A stretch of DNA of 64,000 nt from Gnetum montanum (taxonomy: Eukaryota > Streptophyta > Gnetopsida > Gnetales > Gnetaceae): the NCBI GenBank assembly GCA_015680685.1, contig MNCI01010839.1, positions 707,869 through 771,868 on the forward strand, in the 5' to 3' direction. Shown here in pieces: positions 10,742 to 23,900 of the stretch; within the stretch, counting starts at the first letter, position 1; each line of letters opens with the position of its first letter. Below the pieces are notes generated by a model. The model was not told where the DNA came from and searched no databases. It worked only from the letters and a program-made list of their open reading frames with translations. Both the position numbers and the translations under genes were made by a program.

Positions 10742-10964
10742 AGGTGATTTTTGGTAGTGTCCAAAGAGGTAGTTTTCCACATTGCTAGAGGTTGTTTTTG
10801 GTAGCGTTAGAGGTAGTTATCGATGGTGCTAAAGGTAGTTATTGATGATGCTGAAGGATTTTATTAGTAGTGCTAGAGGTGATTATCAGTAGTGCTTGAG
10901 GTAGTTATTGGTAGTGTTGAAGGTGATTATTAGTGGTGTTGGAGGTGGTTATCAGTATAGGTAG
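10742..10964 (+). repeat. 22-bp tandem array, about 10 units
   Basis: Units such as AGGTAGTTATTGGTAGTG(C)T begin at 10767, 10789, 10811, 10833, 10855, 10877, 10899, 10921 and 10943, an exact 22-base period. It directly follows the other short array. Confidence 0.9.
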
Positions 10965-12150
10965 CATGTAGGCGGCAAGAAGGTGGGTAGTGGCAGGTGT
11001 AGCAGTGGTAGTGATAGGCATGACATAGTGATAGGTGTAAGTGCAGAAATGGTGTATCTGTAGAAGGCGTAGGCATGGTGTAGCCACGGATGGTGAAGGA
11101 CGCAAGCATTTCAACGGTAGATGGAAAAGGGAAGATGTGGCAAGGTGTAGCTTGGTTGCTCGTAGAATTCTCACTGAAGATCACAAGGTAGATGGTAACA
11201 TGGGTAGAGCAGCTATGCATGTGGGCCACCAAGGTTGTGCTGACGGTGCAGTTGGGGTAAGTGCACAGAGATGCCATGTTGGATTCTATATTGTTGTATG
11301 AACTAGACCATCACACAGTGCCACCACAGTCAATGGGGCTAGTGGTAGAAATGAATCTGATGGATGTGATGGCATAGGTGACAAGCATGGTGAGCCATTG
11401 GATCTTCAAGTTGGTGCCATGTGTGAGCATTCATGTAATAGAATTTGAAGTGGCTTGGGTTGTTGGGTTGCCATTGGGGTTGGCCAATTCTTATGCAGCC
11501 ATCGACCATGGCTGATAGCAAGCTATAGCTGTCACTAGGCTATAGTTAGTAGCATGACCAGTTGTGACTGTCGAACTTGTCGCGGCCCTCCCAAGGGCTC
11601 GTGGCCCTCCAAAAAATTTATTATTATTATAAATAAAATTTTTTATATATAATTTTTTGGGGCTTGGGTTTGAACTCGAGACCTCTTGCCCTCCCACACT
11701 TCCATTTTTTTAAATTTAAAACTAAACAAAAGGCATTTAAATTAATTTTTTATTTTTAAAATTGCATGTAACTTGAGAATTACCATATTTTTCAAACTGT
11801 AAGTTAGATTTTGATGAAATTAGTACCATTGAAATTGTCTCGGAGAGCACTTCAAGTTAAACTATAGATAATTCTATTTTAGTGAACCTAGAAATCATAA
11901 AATCCAAAAAAGTGAATGTTATATTTTTAAAAACAAAAAGCAAACATTATCTTTTTCTTTAAAAAAGTACACGTTAGTTTTTATTGAATATTTGGTTATC
12001 TTAAGTTATAAAGTTCTCTTTGCTTTTAATAAGATTCTTATGATTGTATTATAAATATTAGAAGAAGAATAACTTGCCCATCATAATTTAATATAAACAG
12101 ATGATTGATAGTAGTGAAGCTTGAAGGATTTTTTTATTATCAAATAATTC
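10965..12150. other. Noncoding stretch
   Basis: No supported gene. It contains an AT-rich palindromic tract near 11615-11660 and long T/A runs. Small open frames here have no recognisable motif. Confidence 0.5.
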
Positions 12151-12164
12151 TAACCATCTTCATG

Positions 12165-14300
12165 ATGGCTCCCAAGTATCAAGCTTCACCTAAAAATCCT
12201 TTAGGTAGCTCTCAGTTGCCCACTATTATTTTACATTAGAATAATGTACTCTCTACTTCCGATCATGTTTGTATCTTACTTGGGAAGGAGGGTTTACAGT
12301 ACCTTACCACTTCTAGGTTAGCTGATTTACTTATTTTTCTTATTTTTAAACTCTTCCATTACAAGGGTATTCTTATGGAATGGTGTGAATAGTACAATAG
12401 TAAGAAAAGTTCTACTTCCCATTTAGTTTCTGGAGTAATAAAAATCCTTCCTTTTGATATTCAAGTAGTCTTAGGTTTTCATCAAGGAGATGATCCTTTA
12501 ATTCCTTTATCTTATTCCCCAAAATTTAAAGCTTTTTGCAAAAAAAAAAATTATTTAATTATGTTATTGATTTTACCCTTGGAAAAAGTCAATTTGTTCA
12601 TGGAGATTTCATTAATGAGGCTCACTTTGATTTATTTCTACTTATTAGTAGCAAGGTTCTATGGTATAGATAACAATCTTATGTTAGTTCTTATTCTATT
12701 TTCATACTTCATGGTGCCATAACCAATACAATTTATAACTAGTCATTGTCTTGCTTCTCTGCCTAGTATAATGCCATAACTAAAATTACTATTGCCCAAC
12801 AAAATACTTCTAAATATTATACCCTATGTTGTGTAACCTTTAAGTGTATGATCCTAAGTTATGACCATCCAAAAAAATGTTTTAGTCATTACAATCCTTG
12901 GTTATGCCCTGAATTTCTTGAAGATGAAAGACTTATAAGGAGTAAGATTATGGGTGCTAAGAAAGGTCAACTAGCTTTACAACATGATTAGAATTAGGAG
13001 GAAATCAATGAGCTATTTTTATGTTTTTATTATTTCTTCTTGTTGATTATGTATTTATTTAATGTATTTGATAGTACAATCTAGGCTACAAAATGAACCA
13101 ATGCAAAGTGCTAGAGCTGCACAAGTTGAAGAAATTTAAGGTACTTTGATCTTTGATACAGTTCAACCACAAGAACATATCACCTTTTCTATTTCCAAGG
13201 TATATATTTAAATATAAATATGTATATATACATAATAACTTAGTTTTACATCTTATTTATTTTTTTCTAATAAATTTCTTTTTGTTTTTGTAGAGGCAAT
13301 GTACTAGGCAAAGTTCTAGTGGTCCGGTAGTTATAAGACAACAAGCTCAACAATAGGCTCAATAACAACCCAAAAAAACTCAACAAAGTACAAGACAAGA
13401 TAAAGGAAAGTAACCAGAGGTAAGTTTAATTATTTAAAGGTTTGAATACTTTTCTCTTTTATTTGTATGATGTTGATTTTTGTGTTGCAAAGGTCTATGA
13501 AGTGGTAGTACTTTATCTGATAGATGGATAGAGATGATACAGATGCCACTTTCGAATAGACTTCCATTCCATCACCTAGATCACTAGGCATTCCTTCTTT
13601 TTTTGAAACACTTGGAAGACGTTCCCTTCCATAGATAGCACTAACACCATTTTCTAAGTCTACTTTATCTATCTCAGGAACTTCTTATTTGATGGGAAAG
13701 ATAGTGGCGGCTACAGAAGAAGAACTCATGCTTCTTTGGCATATTAGTTATTGAATTTCTAATAATAAACCCTATTCCATTCATGAGGGTGTTTACCATC
13801 TACGAGAGTCTCAGTCATGTAACTCAAGGTAGATTATTATTTAATACAGGCTAGAGTTCCATCATCTTTGCATCCAATTCTTGAGGATGCTCCAAATGTT
13901 GTAAAAGATTTAGAGAAAATTTTAGGAGAATTGGATACACTTGCCATCTAGAGAATTATGAATGGTTCCTCCAAATTGATAATGATCGATTTCAGGTAAT
14001 ACTTTATTGTTATTATTTTTATTCTTTACGCTTCCCTTTTTTTGTTAATTTGCTCATAACTCATAATTTAAATCTTGTTTCTACAAAGAAAGGAGAAGGA
14101 ATGACAAAAGTACATGGATGATTGATCAATATAGATAGATATGTTGAGGACCCAAATTAAAAGAAAGGAGCAATCAGTAGCTGCATCAAGACGTGTGACC
14201 AAGTACATTAAATAATTGTATGACAGACTAGCTAGATGCAAGGTAGTGCTTAGCAAGGTAGATACTACTACTAAAGAAAGGGTATCACAATTGAAGTAGT
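12165..14300 (+). pseudogene. Decayed multi-exon gene-like region, product unknown
   Basis: A frame starting MAPKYQASPK at 12165 runs with scattered stops to about 13190. A good splice pattern follows: donor after CCAAG at 13200 and a pyrimidine-rich acceptor ending TTTTTGTAG at 13293. A Gln-rich exon comes next, with a canonical donor GAG/GTAAGT at 13420 and acceptor TTGCAAAG at 13492. A Ser/Pro-rich exon follows, with a further donor (CAG/GTAATAC) at 13996. Most stops are TAG or TAA in Gln-rich contexts, suggesting C-to-T decay. I do not recognise the protein. It could be a TE-encoded extra ORF or a host pseudogene. An apparent 21-base intron at 13829-13849 is too short to be real. Confidence 0.4.
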
Positions 14301-14562
14301 TATAGATGTCCTTGATTCATTCAGTAGTAACAAATAATCATAGTTGCTTTCTTTACATATTTCCCATTTCTGCTTCTTTCCCCTATTTTTCCTTTTCTCT
14401 ATCCTGCATAGATGTACTTCCTCTCACTCTTCCTTTGTTACAAAATAAAATAAAATAATATTTTCTTTCATTTTTTTATTTTTCTTAGATGTACTTCTAT
14501 TCTATAATAAAAATAATAATAAAATAAGGTTTTTCTTTCACTTTGATTCTTGAATTATGGTT

Positions 14563-14577
14563 TTCTCTGATACCAAA
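14563..14577 (-). promoter_or_regulatory. Initiator-Met-type primer binding site
   Basis: The - strand reads TTTGGTATCAGAG right after an LTR end GATGTCACA. This is the classic tRNA-iMet primer site of plant LTR elements. Confidence 0.75.
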
Positions 14578-15089
14578 TGTGACATCCCATTCTCAGATGT
14601 TGTAAAAATATGATTGCTTAATTTATTACATTCATCATTTTCTTATATAATATACTGAAAAAATTATAACTATATAATAAATGAATTAACTAGTAATTAA
14701 ATAATTGGTACTAAAGAATGAAAAAAGGAAAATGGAAAAATTTTATTAATAGAAGAGAATACTATAATGCCCTTTGGGTTATCTTCCCATGCCACTTAAG
14801 CCTTAGAGGTAATCCAACGCTACCACCATGGTTAGGCTACCCTGCCAAAGGGGTGGTCAGTCCTTTCTTGTCTCACTTTACTTGGCTCTCATTACTTGCC
14901 CATCTCTCGACTCTACAACTCCATGCCTAACATGACCTCTAATCGTAGGCCTAAATGACATAGGTCAAACTCTTTTACGAGGGATACATGAATAATTGTA
15001 ACTCCTAATAACCAAATGCCCTTTATTTTCAAAGGTTAATTACATTATTTACAATTTTTACCACCCTTAACAAGGGACAAGACATTACA
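14578..15089 (-). mobile_element. 5' LTR of a - strand element (512 bp)
   Basis: On the - strand the LTR begins TGTAATGTCTTGTCCC and ends GATGTCACA, followed by the primer site. No partner LTR and no matching - strand coding region was found to the left, so the element is probably truncated. Confidence 0.65.
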
Positions 15090-15099
15090 CCTACACTCA

Positions 15100-15930
15100 A
15101 CTATACAAATCACGAATGTGATCCAGTCAAATTCTGTAGACTCTTTAGTTTTCTGGTGCACTGGTTCTTTATGAAGCAAATTGGGCATTGAGAATATTTT
15201 TTTTCTTTCCAACTACGCTTGTGGAGTTCAAGGGTATGGTTTAACTGTAATTGAGGCACATGATTTTTATCACTTTATATTTTATGATTTTGGTGCTTGA
15301 AGTAAATAGGATAAAGAATAAAGTAATTTAATGTTTACTTTAATCCAATTGAATAACTATTGTTTAACTAGTCCTAACATAAGTATCTGGTCCCACTTGC
15401 TGTACACATCCTGAATGCATATAACATTGCTGGGTTACCATGTGTTAAGCACTGCTGGTATTACCAAACATCATATGCATGCTCAAAGTGGTTGTACTTA
15501 TGTGTTTATATAATTGATATTTAGCTTATCTTGCTTAATTACTTAATTAGCTTAATTACTGAAGAACATTGAAAAAATAACTAAAAACATTAAATGCATG
15601 AATGAAACATTTAAACTATCTAAAATGCTACAAGGTTTATTAAGAAGTTCATCTTTATTGTTGCACACACTATCGTGCTTAGGTACAATAGTGATCAAAT
15701 AAAGATTTGTATACTTAATGACTCCTGCTATGGGCACTTGGGAAAGTATTCTAACTTTTGAATGTAAAAACTTACTACAATTATGACAAGATGATGGCTA
15801 AACATGGTAGGTTGGCACATATTTATAGGCTAGAATAGACAAAACTAAGTGCCTAGGTGTATAGATAAAAAAAATTATAAATTTGTGGTGTTCACAACAT
15901 AAAATTGAATACCAAATAAAAATTAGAGAA
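15100..15930. mobile_element. LTR-like sequence at the left edge of element F
   Basis: A segment near 15150-15300 matches one at 29740-29890 in the same orientation. Shared words include GTAGACTCTTTAGTT-like sequence and (A)GGCA(C/T)ATGATTTTTATCA. The two copies bracket the Athila-like coding region. A TATA-like word on the - strand (TATAAATATGTG) is near 15820. Boundaries and orientation are uncertain; the right copy may instead belong to element H. Confidence 0.4.
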
Positions 15931-18860
15931 CATGTCTTCTGATGGCACGAAGATAATTGAAAAGATCACACAGTCCCATGTGGTGGAGAATTCTAAGGCT
16001 TTGATAGACCTTCTCCAGCTTTAGGCACATGTAACAGTTGAAACTATTATGGTTGTTCTTCTACTGTTGCAACTTTTGGTGGAAGACGAAAAGAATCTAG
16101 TAATGCTTTTATTTTCTCCTCCTTACTCCTAGGATCATGCACAGTCCACATAGATTCACCAATGTGGGCTAGAATGGGCACATCCCAAGGATAGGGTATT
16201 GCTGGCAACAACTCCTTAGCGTTGATGAACCAGGAAGTGAATTATTTATGCTTGATGTTGAACACCTTGATTACATTTTGTAGCTTCTAGTGACCATTCA
16301 TTCTCTTGGCTAGGTTCTTGATAGTTGATCATTGATTGGTGAATCTTACCTTGAGAACTTTGAGTTTACCAATTTCCATTGCAAGCTTTTGCTTGGTGTC
16401 CTTATGGTACTTAAACTTGGCCTCATACAACAAGTACAAGCTAGCCACGTACTTTTTGAGTTTTGACTGTGGCTATCTAGTAGTCAAAATTGCTAGATTT
16501 TTGTAGAAAAGATTGGCGTGTTCCATATATTCTATCATTTCTTTGATTTGCAACTACTTCATGTAAATCTCCACTTTGTTGTAGGCATCTATCCCATCAA
16601 TGATAGGCTGCCACACCTCTATTCCTTACTTGAGGGACTCATTTACTTTTGCCTTAGCCACTTGAATATGTTTTTCATTCATCTCCTTCTGTAGGCCAAC
16701 CTAGTCTCTATAGTGATTCTTGATTCTCTCAAATTTGAGAGTTTCATTTTTCCAAGTGGAAATTTCAATGGTGAGTTTATAGCATAAGGCATTGACTTCA
16801 TACATAGAGAGATTGTGATTCTCTACTACCAATTTCCTCAATTCAATATTCACTTTGGCTAGTTGCTTCTACTATTGATGGATGAATTCTTGCATCTGTT
16901 GTTTTTGTGCATCAAAATTTCACAAGTGATGGTTTTCTAAGGTCAATGTTTCATTTTCTTGTTGTGTCTAAACCAAGTCCTTTTAAACTAAATAGGTCTT
17001 TGATTCTACTATGGACTAGTTAAAGATGGTTATTACCATTCCCTTCTCAAATGTTTTTAATTACTCTAGAAGCTATTGAAAAGCTTCATCTATTGTTATT
17101 GTAGGGTTGAGAAGTGAGGGATCAGCAAAATAGACATGCAATTTAGTAACCTCTATGGCCAGGCATTGGTTTTGTGCTTAAGCCATTTTAAGTTGCCCTT
17201 CCAATATGATACATTTACCCTTTTCTTTGAGTAGCTTTGAATGCATTACAGTAATGTTATTCGGAAAATCAAAGATGTCTGAAATTGGTTGCCTGGTCCC
17301 CACTAGTTAGTCTAGCAATGCTTTATGCTGGGTTGCACTCAATCTTCCACTAAAAGTTCCTATGGATATTTTCACATATCTAATTATAGATACATATGGT
17401 ATAGATGTCATAGGTGCATTAAGTGCCTTAACAATTTTGTCAACAACCACTTCTATAGTTGTCCCCTATTGTTGGTGTTGCATCACCAGTATAGTTGTTC
17501 CCTTGTCCTTTTTCAAGTGCACTGAAAAGGAGGTGGCATTCCCATAGATTTTTGAAAATAAATAGTATTGAGAGAGATGCACGATCACCTCTCAAGTGCT
17601 AGGATTCGATCTCATGGGTAGTTGCATTCATTGGACTAAAAATATTGATCCACCTCCCTTCATTTGACTAATTGTTCAAGCCACTTCATTAAGGTGACTC
17701 ATCATAGGTTGATACACAAATGAATCCCCACCAATTATTTCTGCTTATTGCTCCTATTATTGCAAGAGCTACTCTTAGATTTTATGTAGGCACTTAATGG
17801 TAGCATGGGCTTCCACCATTGTTTCTTGAGTAGGTGGTGGAGGTGGTAGTTGCTACTCCTCTTCTTTAGTCATGGTAAGTGTCTTATCCTTCATAATTTC
17901 AAACCAAGAGGAAATGGAAGTATGCCTAATTGTGTCATTGCCATAGCAAATTATCCCTACCCTTTTGCAAAGCTTTTTCATAAGGCATGGGAAGGGCAAG
18001 ATTTTTCTTCCACATTCATTCTCTTTAAAATGATTTTCTATCTCTAAATAGATTAATTATAGAAGGTTTACTAGAAATTTCTTGCTTAGAGCGACACATG
18101 CATAAGTAGAGAAGGAAGTCACCTGGTTGAGCCTCACTATCATATTAAGGTGATAGGTCACTATCTTGAAGTATATATGCTTCGTCAATGTGAGTGCACC
18201 AAACTCCTTATGGTTAACCCCGTAACATCATTGGGCCCACTCTTTTTTTGCTAGATTAGCATGCGTAGAAAGTTCTACCTATTTTGTCCTAGAATTAAGA
18301 AACCCAAAAGCTTGCACGATGGCTTCATTTGAGTAGGACACCTTAATGTCCTTGATCTTCATAGTGGAACCTATCCTTCTGTTATTCTAGAAGAGATACA
18401 TCTCTCCCATGTACCACTCCCCATTGGATGATGATTGGCCACATGGGAGAGGTTTACAATCATGCCTTTACCTCTAGTGGAGCATTCTCTAAGAATGGCT
18501 TGATGTTTAGTTCTTAGAGAACTAAGCGTTGGACATCACAGGGTTTGATTATGTCAAGGTAGCCTTGTGTTAATGTGACTTCAACTCTCAGTACAAGCCT
18601 TGGTGCCTCTCTTCATTGTGATTATTCTATTATAGCCTCTTCCTTAGGAATTTTTCAAATTGATGTCACTTCAGGCTCCTCCAAAGAGGTCCTATTGCAT
18701 GGGTTTCTTTTGCTTATTTCTGGGTTTGTTCTTGTTGGTCCCTTCTAGCTCTAAGTTGTTTCTTTCATTGTTGAGATGGTCGTCCCTCCTACTGTCATTT
18801 TGGTCTTGGTGCCATTTATAATCACAACATGATCATGGGTTAGCAATTATTTTGTAATGT
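15930..18860 (-). pseudogene. Long 3' ORF of Athila-like element F (coiled coil, env-position)
   Basis: The - strand carries an almost 3-kb decayed coding region downstream of the F integrase. The 5' part has GSTMKIKDIKVSYSNEAI and QAFGFLNS, which loosely resembles the 'putative plant transposon protein' region of Athila-type third ORFs. The 3' part is a long coiled coil rich in Lys, Glu and Asn, ending near LAHIGESMWTVHDP. Many stops are TAG or TAA where a Gln fits. Athila elements are known for an extra ORF in this place, often called env-like. No membrane segment or signal peptide was seen, so an envelope role is not supported. Confidence 0.5.
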
Positions 18861-18960
18861 GAAATAATTGGGATACCTTATCTCGTTAGAAAGTTACACC
18901 TAGATAAGTTGTGATTATGGTTTATTTGATCAATTTCAACCATTAGTTTATTTGTATTTT

Positions 18961-19580
18961 AATGTTAATAAATGATTATAGTCATACTGAAGGTTGTTGA
19001 AAGGGTTAAACTCTAAAAAATTGATGGTTTAATATTATTGTACTCATTAACCATTTGGGGAAAAAGTTTTGAAAAATTTTCATTAGAAACCTTAAGGTTT
19101 ATGGCCCCACAACTAAGAGCTTACCACCAGTAGCTACAAGATTGAAAAATGGAGTGATTAGGACAAATAGTTGGAAAGTTATGGGATTTGGAAGGTTTTG
19201 GGCTTTAAAAAAATTCCTCTCTTGTTATGAAGAAAATGATCAAAATTTCAAAGTGTTTGATGGTCTTTAATGTTAATAAATGATGATAGTTATACTAGAG
19301 GTTGTTGAAAGGGTTAAACTTTAAAAAATTGATGGTTTAATATCATTGTACTTGTTAACCATTTGGGAAAACTTTTTTTGAAAATTTTTTGTTAGAAACC
19401 TTAAGTTTTGTGGCCTCCATGACTAAGAGCTTACCACTGGTAGTTGCAGGATCAAAGAACGGAGTGATTAGGACAAACTGTCAAAAATTTATGGGATCTG
19501 GAAGGTTTTGGGCTTTGAAAAATGGCAAAAAATCCTCTCTCATTGTGAAGAAAATGATAAAAATTTGAAAGTGTTCAATG
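18961..19580. repeat. Tandem duplication, 308-bp period
   Basis: Two copies start at 18961 and 19269 with AATGTTAATAAATGAT and stay similar throughout, including AGAGCTTACCAC and GGAGTGATTAGGACAAA. Single-base changes and small indels separate them. They lie in the noncoding gap between integrase and the 3' ORF of F. Confidence 0.9.
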
Positions 19581-21270
19581 GTATTTATAGATTTTTTTGC
19601 ATTGTGTTTATGGGGCTTAGTAGATGGGGCCTCATCAATGGGGTTGTCTATATCACTTAGGCCTAGTTGATGCAGTTGTTGATCATCATTGAATTTGAGA
19701 AACTTTGAAAATAAAAGGAGTTTTTGAGTGAACAAGGAGTCAAATGGAAGCCCAAAAAGCTACGAACATGATGAAAATAGTAGATAAGGATGTTTGGGTT
19801 TAGAAATTTGAGAAAATGGTTGGAGAAAGAATTTTTATGAAATTTTAAGAAGCATAGAGTTGGATGCACAATGGGGCACATGAAAGATTTGATTGCAGCA
19901 ATGTCTAAGGTAAAGAGCTTAAGAATCCAAACCAAGAGATATGGAAGTGGTTCTTCCCCATAGTAGGCACATGTCCTTTTTGTCCTTGCATAACTACAAC
20001 TAAGGAGTCTATGGGCCTCATAGTTGATTAATGGTTATGAAAAGTTAAGGACCAATGAAAAAAATCTATCTAAGAATTCCAACACATCAAACTAGGACAT
20101 TGAGTATAACATGAAAACTAGTAGTGAGATGAGTTATGAGTAGCATAGATGGATGATGGAGAAGGTGGAATGGAATTTTGAATTGAAGTCATAAGAAGTC
20201 CCCTGTGGAGTTGTGTTTAAAATGATTTGAGAAGATCCATATTTAGTCTAGACCAAAACTATCCTCTTTTAGTGACTTCACATTGTCACTTCAAGACCAA
20301 TCCACCTCCTCAAGACACAAGAGTGCTTCCACAAAATAGCCATTCCATAAAGAGAAGAAAAGAGAAGTAGGAAGTGAGAGAGGACCTTAGTTAGAGGGGA
20401 CCTTCAAGCATGGGTAACATGTCTTTCAAGTCCCATGACTAGTGCTTGTAGCTTGTTTATTTGTCTATGGGATGTGCTTTGAATTCCCAACATGTTTTTT
20501 TATGGATGGAAACCATAGCATGCAAAGACTTTATTTAACTTCTTATTATTAGTTGACATGGAATGATAAGAATTCCATGAAAACACTCATGCACCCAAGA
20601 AAGTAGAGGAGTACAAAGAGTATTGACTCCCCTTGAAGTCACACCCTATGCAAACATTTGAATCCTTTCCAATTCTAGAAATTACCAAGGTCACAAATTT
20701 ATTAAAGGTTTATTTAATGAAAAGGGGCCTCAAAATTCCAAAACAAGAAAAACCATAGATTTTGTGGATGGGTGGATAACATGGATTCACTACTTATTCC
20801 ATGAAAAATAAACATGTTTGAGTTATTAGACATGAGAATTCAAAAATAGAAACTAGACATTAATAATCAAAACATTAAGTAGAAACCACCATTAGTAAAC
20901 AACAATATTGGCACTATGTCCTATTGTAATAAAGCACTTTTATTAGAAAAAAAATGAAATTTCATACAAAAAATAAAGTAAAATATATAAGAAAGTATAA
21001 AATATTCAAGAAAGATAAAACATACTAGCGATGTTGTAAAAAAAAAATTGAGAAAATCAATAGAGTGAAAAACCAAAAAGGGGTAAAAGTCAACAAAGTG
21101 TAAAAATAAAAATGTGTAAAAAAAAAAGTGAAAAAATTTAGAGTCATGTGCATGGTTAGCATAGATGATCATCTTCCCCATAACTAGGTTGAAAGAAGGA
21201 GATGCAAAATATAGAGAGCATGGTTGTCCATCCAATGAGGTATTAGTTGCACTGGATTACTTTGGCTCTA
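19581..21270. other. Noncoding spacer of element F
   Basis: AT-rich sequence without a supported gene. A + strand purine run (about 20346-20392) and A-rich tracts near 20945-21135 stand out. It separates integrase from the 3' ORF. Confidence 0.5.
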
Positions 21271-22360
21271 GGAAAGGTTTCACTTGTTGGATATTGACCA
21301 ACTACTTTTTGTTTGGGCTCTTAGGTTTGTAGATTAACATGGACCCATAAGGAAAGGTCTCATAAATTATATAAGGTCCCTTCCACAATGTTTGAAACTT
21401 TGTTTTTAAAGGTATGTGTATGGGGTTCTAGTAGAGAACCTTATCTCCAGGTTGAAATTTTACTTTCCGTATTCTAAGATCATGACATTTCTTGTTGTAT
21501 GCCTTGTGTAATTTATTCAAAGATAAGGCCACTAATCAGTTTTCATCTAGCACATTTAGGTTGATCAGTTTTCTTTTTATGCTAGGCTTAGGTCAAGGTC
21601 TAAGTCACAGGTTGTTGAAAGTGTACAGAGCTTAGATTGGACTAGAAGTGTTGGAAGTTTTCTATATACTAGCTCATAGGCAGAGTAGCATATGGGGAGT
21701 TTCCACATGGAGCAGTAGGCGCAAAAGGAATCATTAAGTTTTGTGCTCTAATCTCTCCTATATTTGCTTGCAATCCTTGTTAAGATCTTTGTCATCTCCC
21801 TATTGGTGACTTTTGCTTGATCGTTGGCTTGGGGGTGATAACATATTGTTAATTTATGTTGAACCTCCAAGTGTTGCATTAACTCCTCAAAGGTGGCACT
21901 TGTAAAATGGATTCCATTGTAAAACATTAGTGCACATGGCACACCAAACCTAATTACAATGTGTTATACAAATCAAGTAAGAGTGAATGATTTACAGTCA
22001 GTGATAGCTGCTGCTTCTACGTATTTGGTGCAGTAGTCAACTACCAATATGATGTATGCCTTTCTATTGAACATGGGTGTGATGGAATCCATGAGATAAA
22101 TGCCCCATATGTCAAAGGGATTTAGTGATTGAATCCACTATTAAGGATCCTCCATTTGAGTGGTCATCCCATCATCTCTTTGACAGTGTTCATAGGATCA
22201 AACAAACTAGTGGACATCCTTGAAGATTGTAGGTTAATAGTATTTTTCCATTAAGATTTTTATGGTTGTGCATCTCCTTGCATAGTGGCCTCCACAAGGG
22301 CCATCGTGAGCAGCCTAGAAAATGCACAATTGGTCAGCATTAGGGATACACCAATGAACT
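21270..22360 (-). pseudogene. Integrase of Athila-like element F
   Basis: Reading on the - strand, the zinc-binding HDGPCGGH appears first (about 22300), followed by a core with VDYCTKYVEA, HFTSATFEEL and CYHPQAN, and a C-terminal domain with GDKVLY and the GPY signature LWKGPYIIY (about 21380). All three catalytic positions look lost: WGIY for WG-x-D, FYNG for SDNG, and QAK for QAE. Stops also occur. Confidence 0.75.
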
Positions 22361-22579
22361 AGGCCATTAGCACATACCTTGTAAAGGTGTCCATTAATTT
22401 CCGTCAAGTACTTAGCCCAATGAAGAAATTTTTGTTTCTTCCTAAAGTTTAGATCTTGTGGCATCTTTTGAGTAAGAAGTTAAGTGAGGATTCTATCATA
22501 CCATTTTGATTTGGTGGGTACTTGGTCATTTATTGCTCTTGTAAAGAGCAGTTCATCTAGAAATTAATCAAAGAGTGGA

Positions 22580-23130
22580 CTCTCCTTCTCTTTGTTATGC
22601 TATCTTAACTGAGAGAGATAGTCAATGACCACATTCTTAGTTTCTTTTTGATCTACCATTATGAGATTAAATTCTTGCAAGATCATGAGCCATTGTATGA
22701 TACAGGGGCTCATCGTTGGCTTATTTATTAGGAAGTAGATGACACTATGATCTATGTGCACAAATACTTTATAGCCAAGCACATAGTGCCTAAACCTTTT
22801 AAGAGCATATACCATTGCTATTAGTTCTTTCTTAGTCCTAGTGTACTTCAACTATGCATCCATAATGCTTCAACTTGTGCAATAAATGTAATGTGGATTT
22901 TTCTTATCATAAATCTATGTAAGAATGACTCCCAAGGAATAATTAGATGCATTTATCATTATTTGAAATGGTTTGAACCAGTTTGGTGGTTGTAAAATTG
23001 GAGTTTCTATGAGTTTTTTCTTTAGCTATTGGAGTGCATGTTCACACTCCTTGGTCCAAACGAATGGAGCATTTTTATTTGTAAGCTCAACCAATAGCTT
23101 TGCGATCTTAGAGAAATTCTTTATAAACCA
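22580..23130 (-). pseudogene. RNase H domain of element F
   Basis: An open stretch (22600-22851) contains TRTKKELIAMVYALKRFRHY and VFVHIDHSVIYFL, the ordinary gypsy RNase H pattern (ELLAVV...KF; DH..L..L). It follows RT in the pol order and would degrade the RNA of the RNA-DNA hybrid. Confidence 0.8.
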
Positions 23131-23149
23131 CTAGTAGAAGCTAGTATGT

Positions 23150-23900
23150 CTAAGGAATAATCAGATGTCTTTGACTATCTTTGGTTAGCATGTGATTCAT
23201 TGGATGACCCTTATCTTTTCTGGGTCTATCTCAATCCCTGCCTAAGTAATTCTATGCCCTAATACTATGTCCTCCTAGACCATTAAATGGCTTTCTTGAT
23301 AATTGAGCCTAAGGTTGGTTTCAACACATCTTTTCAAGACTCACTCAAGGTGATCCAATGCTTGCTCAAATGTAGTCCCATAGATAGAGAAGTTATCCAT
23401 GAAGACTTCTACCCTACTGCCAATTTGTTATTGAAAAATACTAAAGACCAAGCATTTAAATGCTATAGGGGCATTACATAGAACAAATGATATCTTGTAA
23501 TATGTAAAAGTCCCCCAGGGACTCATGAATGTTATTTTGGCCTAATGTTATGGTGTAATCTAGATTTGGTTATAGCCACTATAACCATCCATGTAGATAT
23601 AATAGTAATTCCCAAATATGATGTTCAACACTTGGTTTAAAAATGACAATGGAAAATGATCTTTAAATGTTGCCATATTCAACAACCTAAAGTCAATGCA
23701 GACCCATGACTTGCCACCTTTCTTTGGCATAATTATGAGTGGGCTAACCCACTCACTATCCATGATGGGATAGATGAACCTTGCCTTGAGGATTTGTTCT
23801 ATTTTCTCCTTGATGATTTGAATCAACTTGGGGTTTAGTCATCTTTGCAGCTACCTTCTTAGCTTCATTGCTAAGTCAATGTAGATATGATGTTGGTATA
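23150..23900 (-). pseudogene. Reverse transcriptase of element F (Athila-like)
   Basis: The open part contains WVSPLIIMPKKGG, VCIDFRLLNMATFKDHFPL and YMDGYSGYNQI, a combination characteristic of Athila-group RTs. The active site reads VFMDNFSIYG near 23390, where Athila has MDDF, so one catalytic Asp is Asn. Confidence 0.8.

Noticed and set aside
13829-13849. Intron of 21 bases between GT and AG
   Set aside because: Too short for a plant intron; chance GT and AG.
15930-18860. Retroviral-type envelope gene in F
   Set aside because: Position fits, but no signal peptide, membrane segment or cleavage site could be seen.
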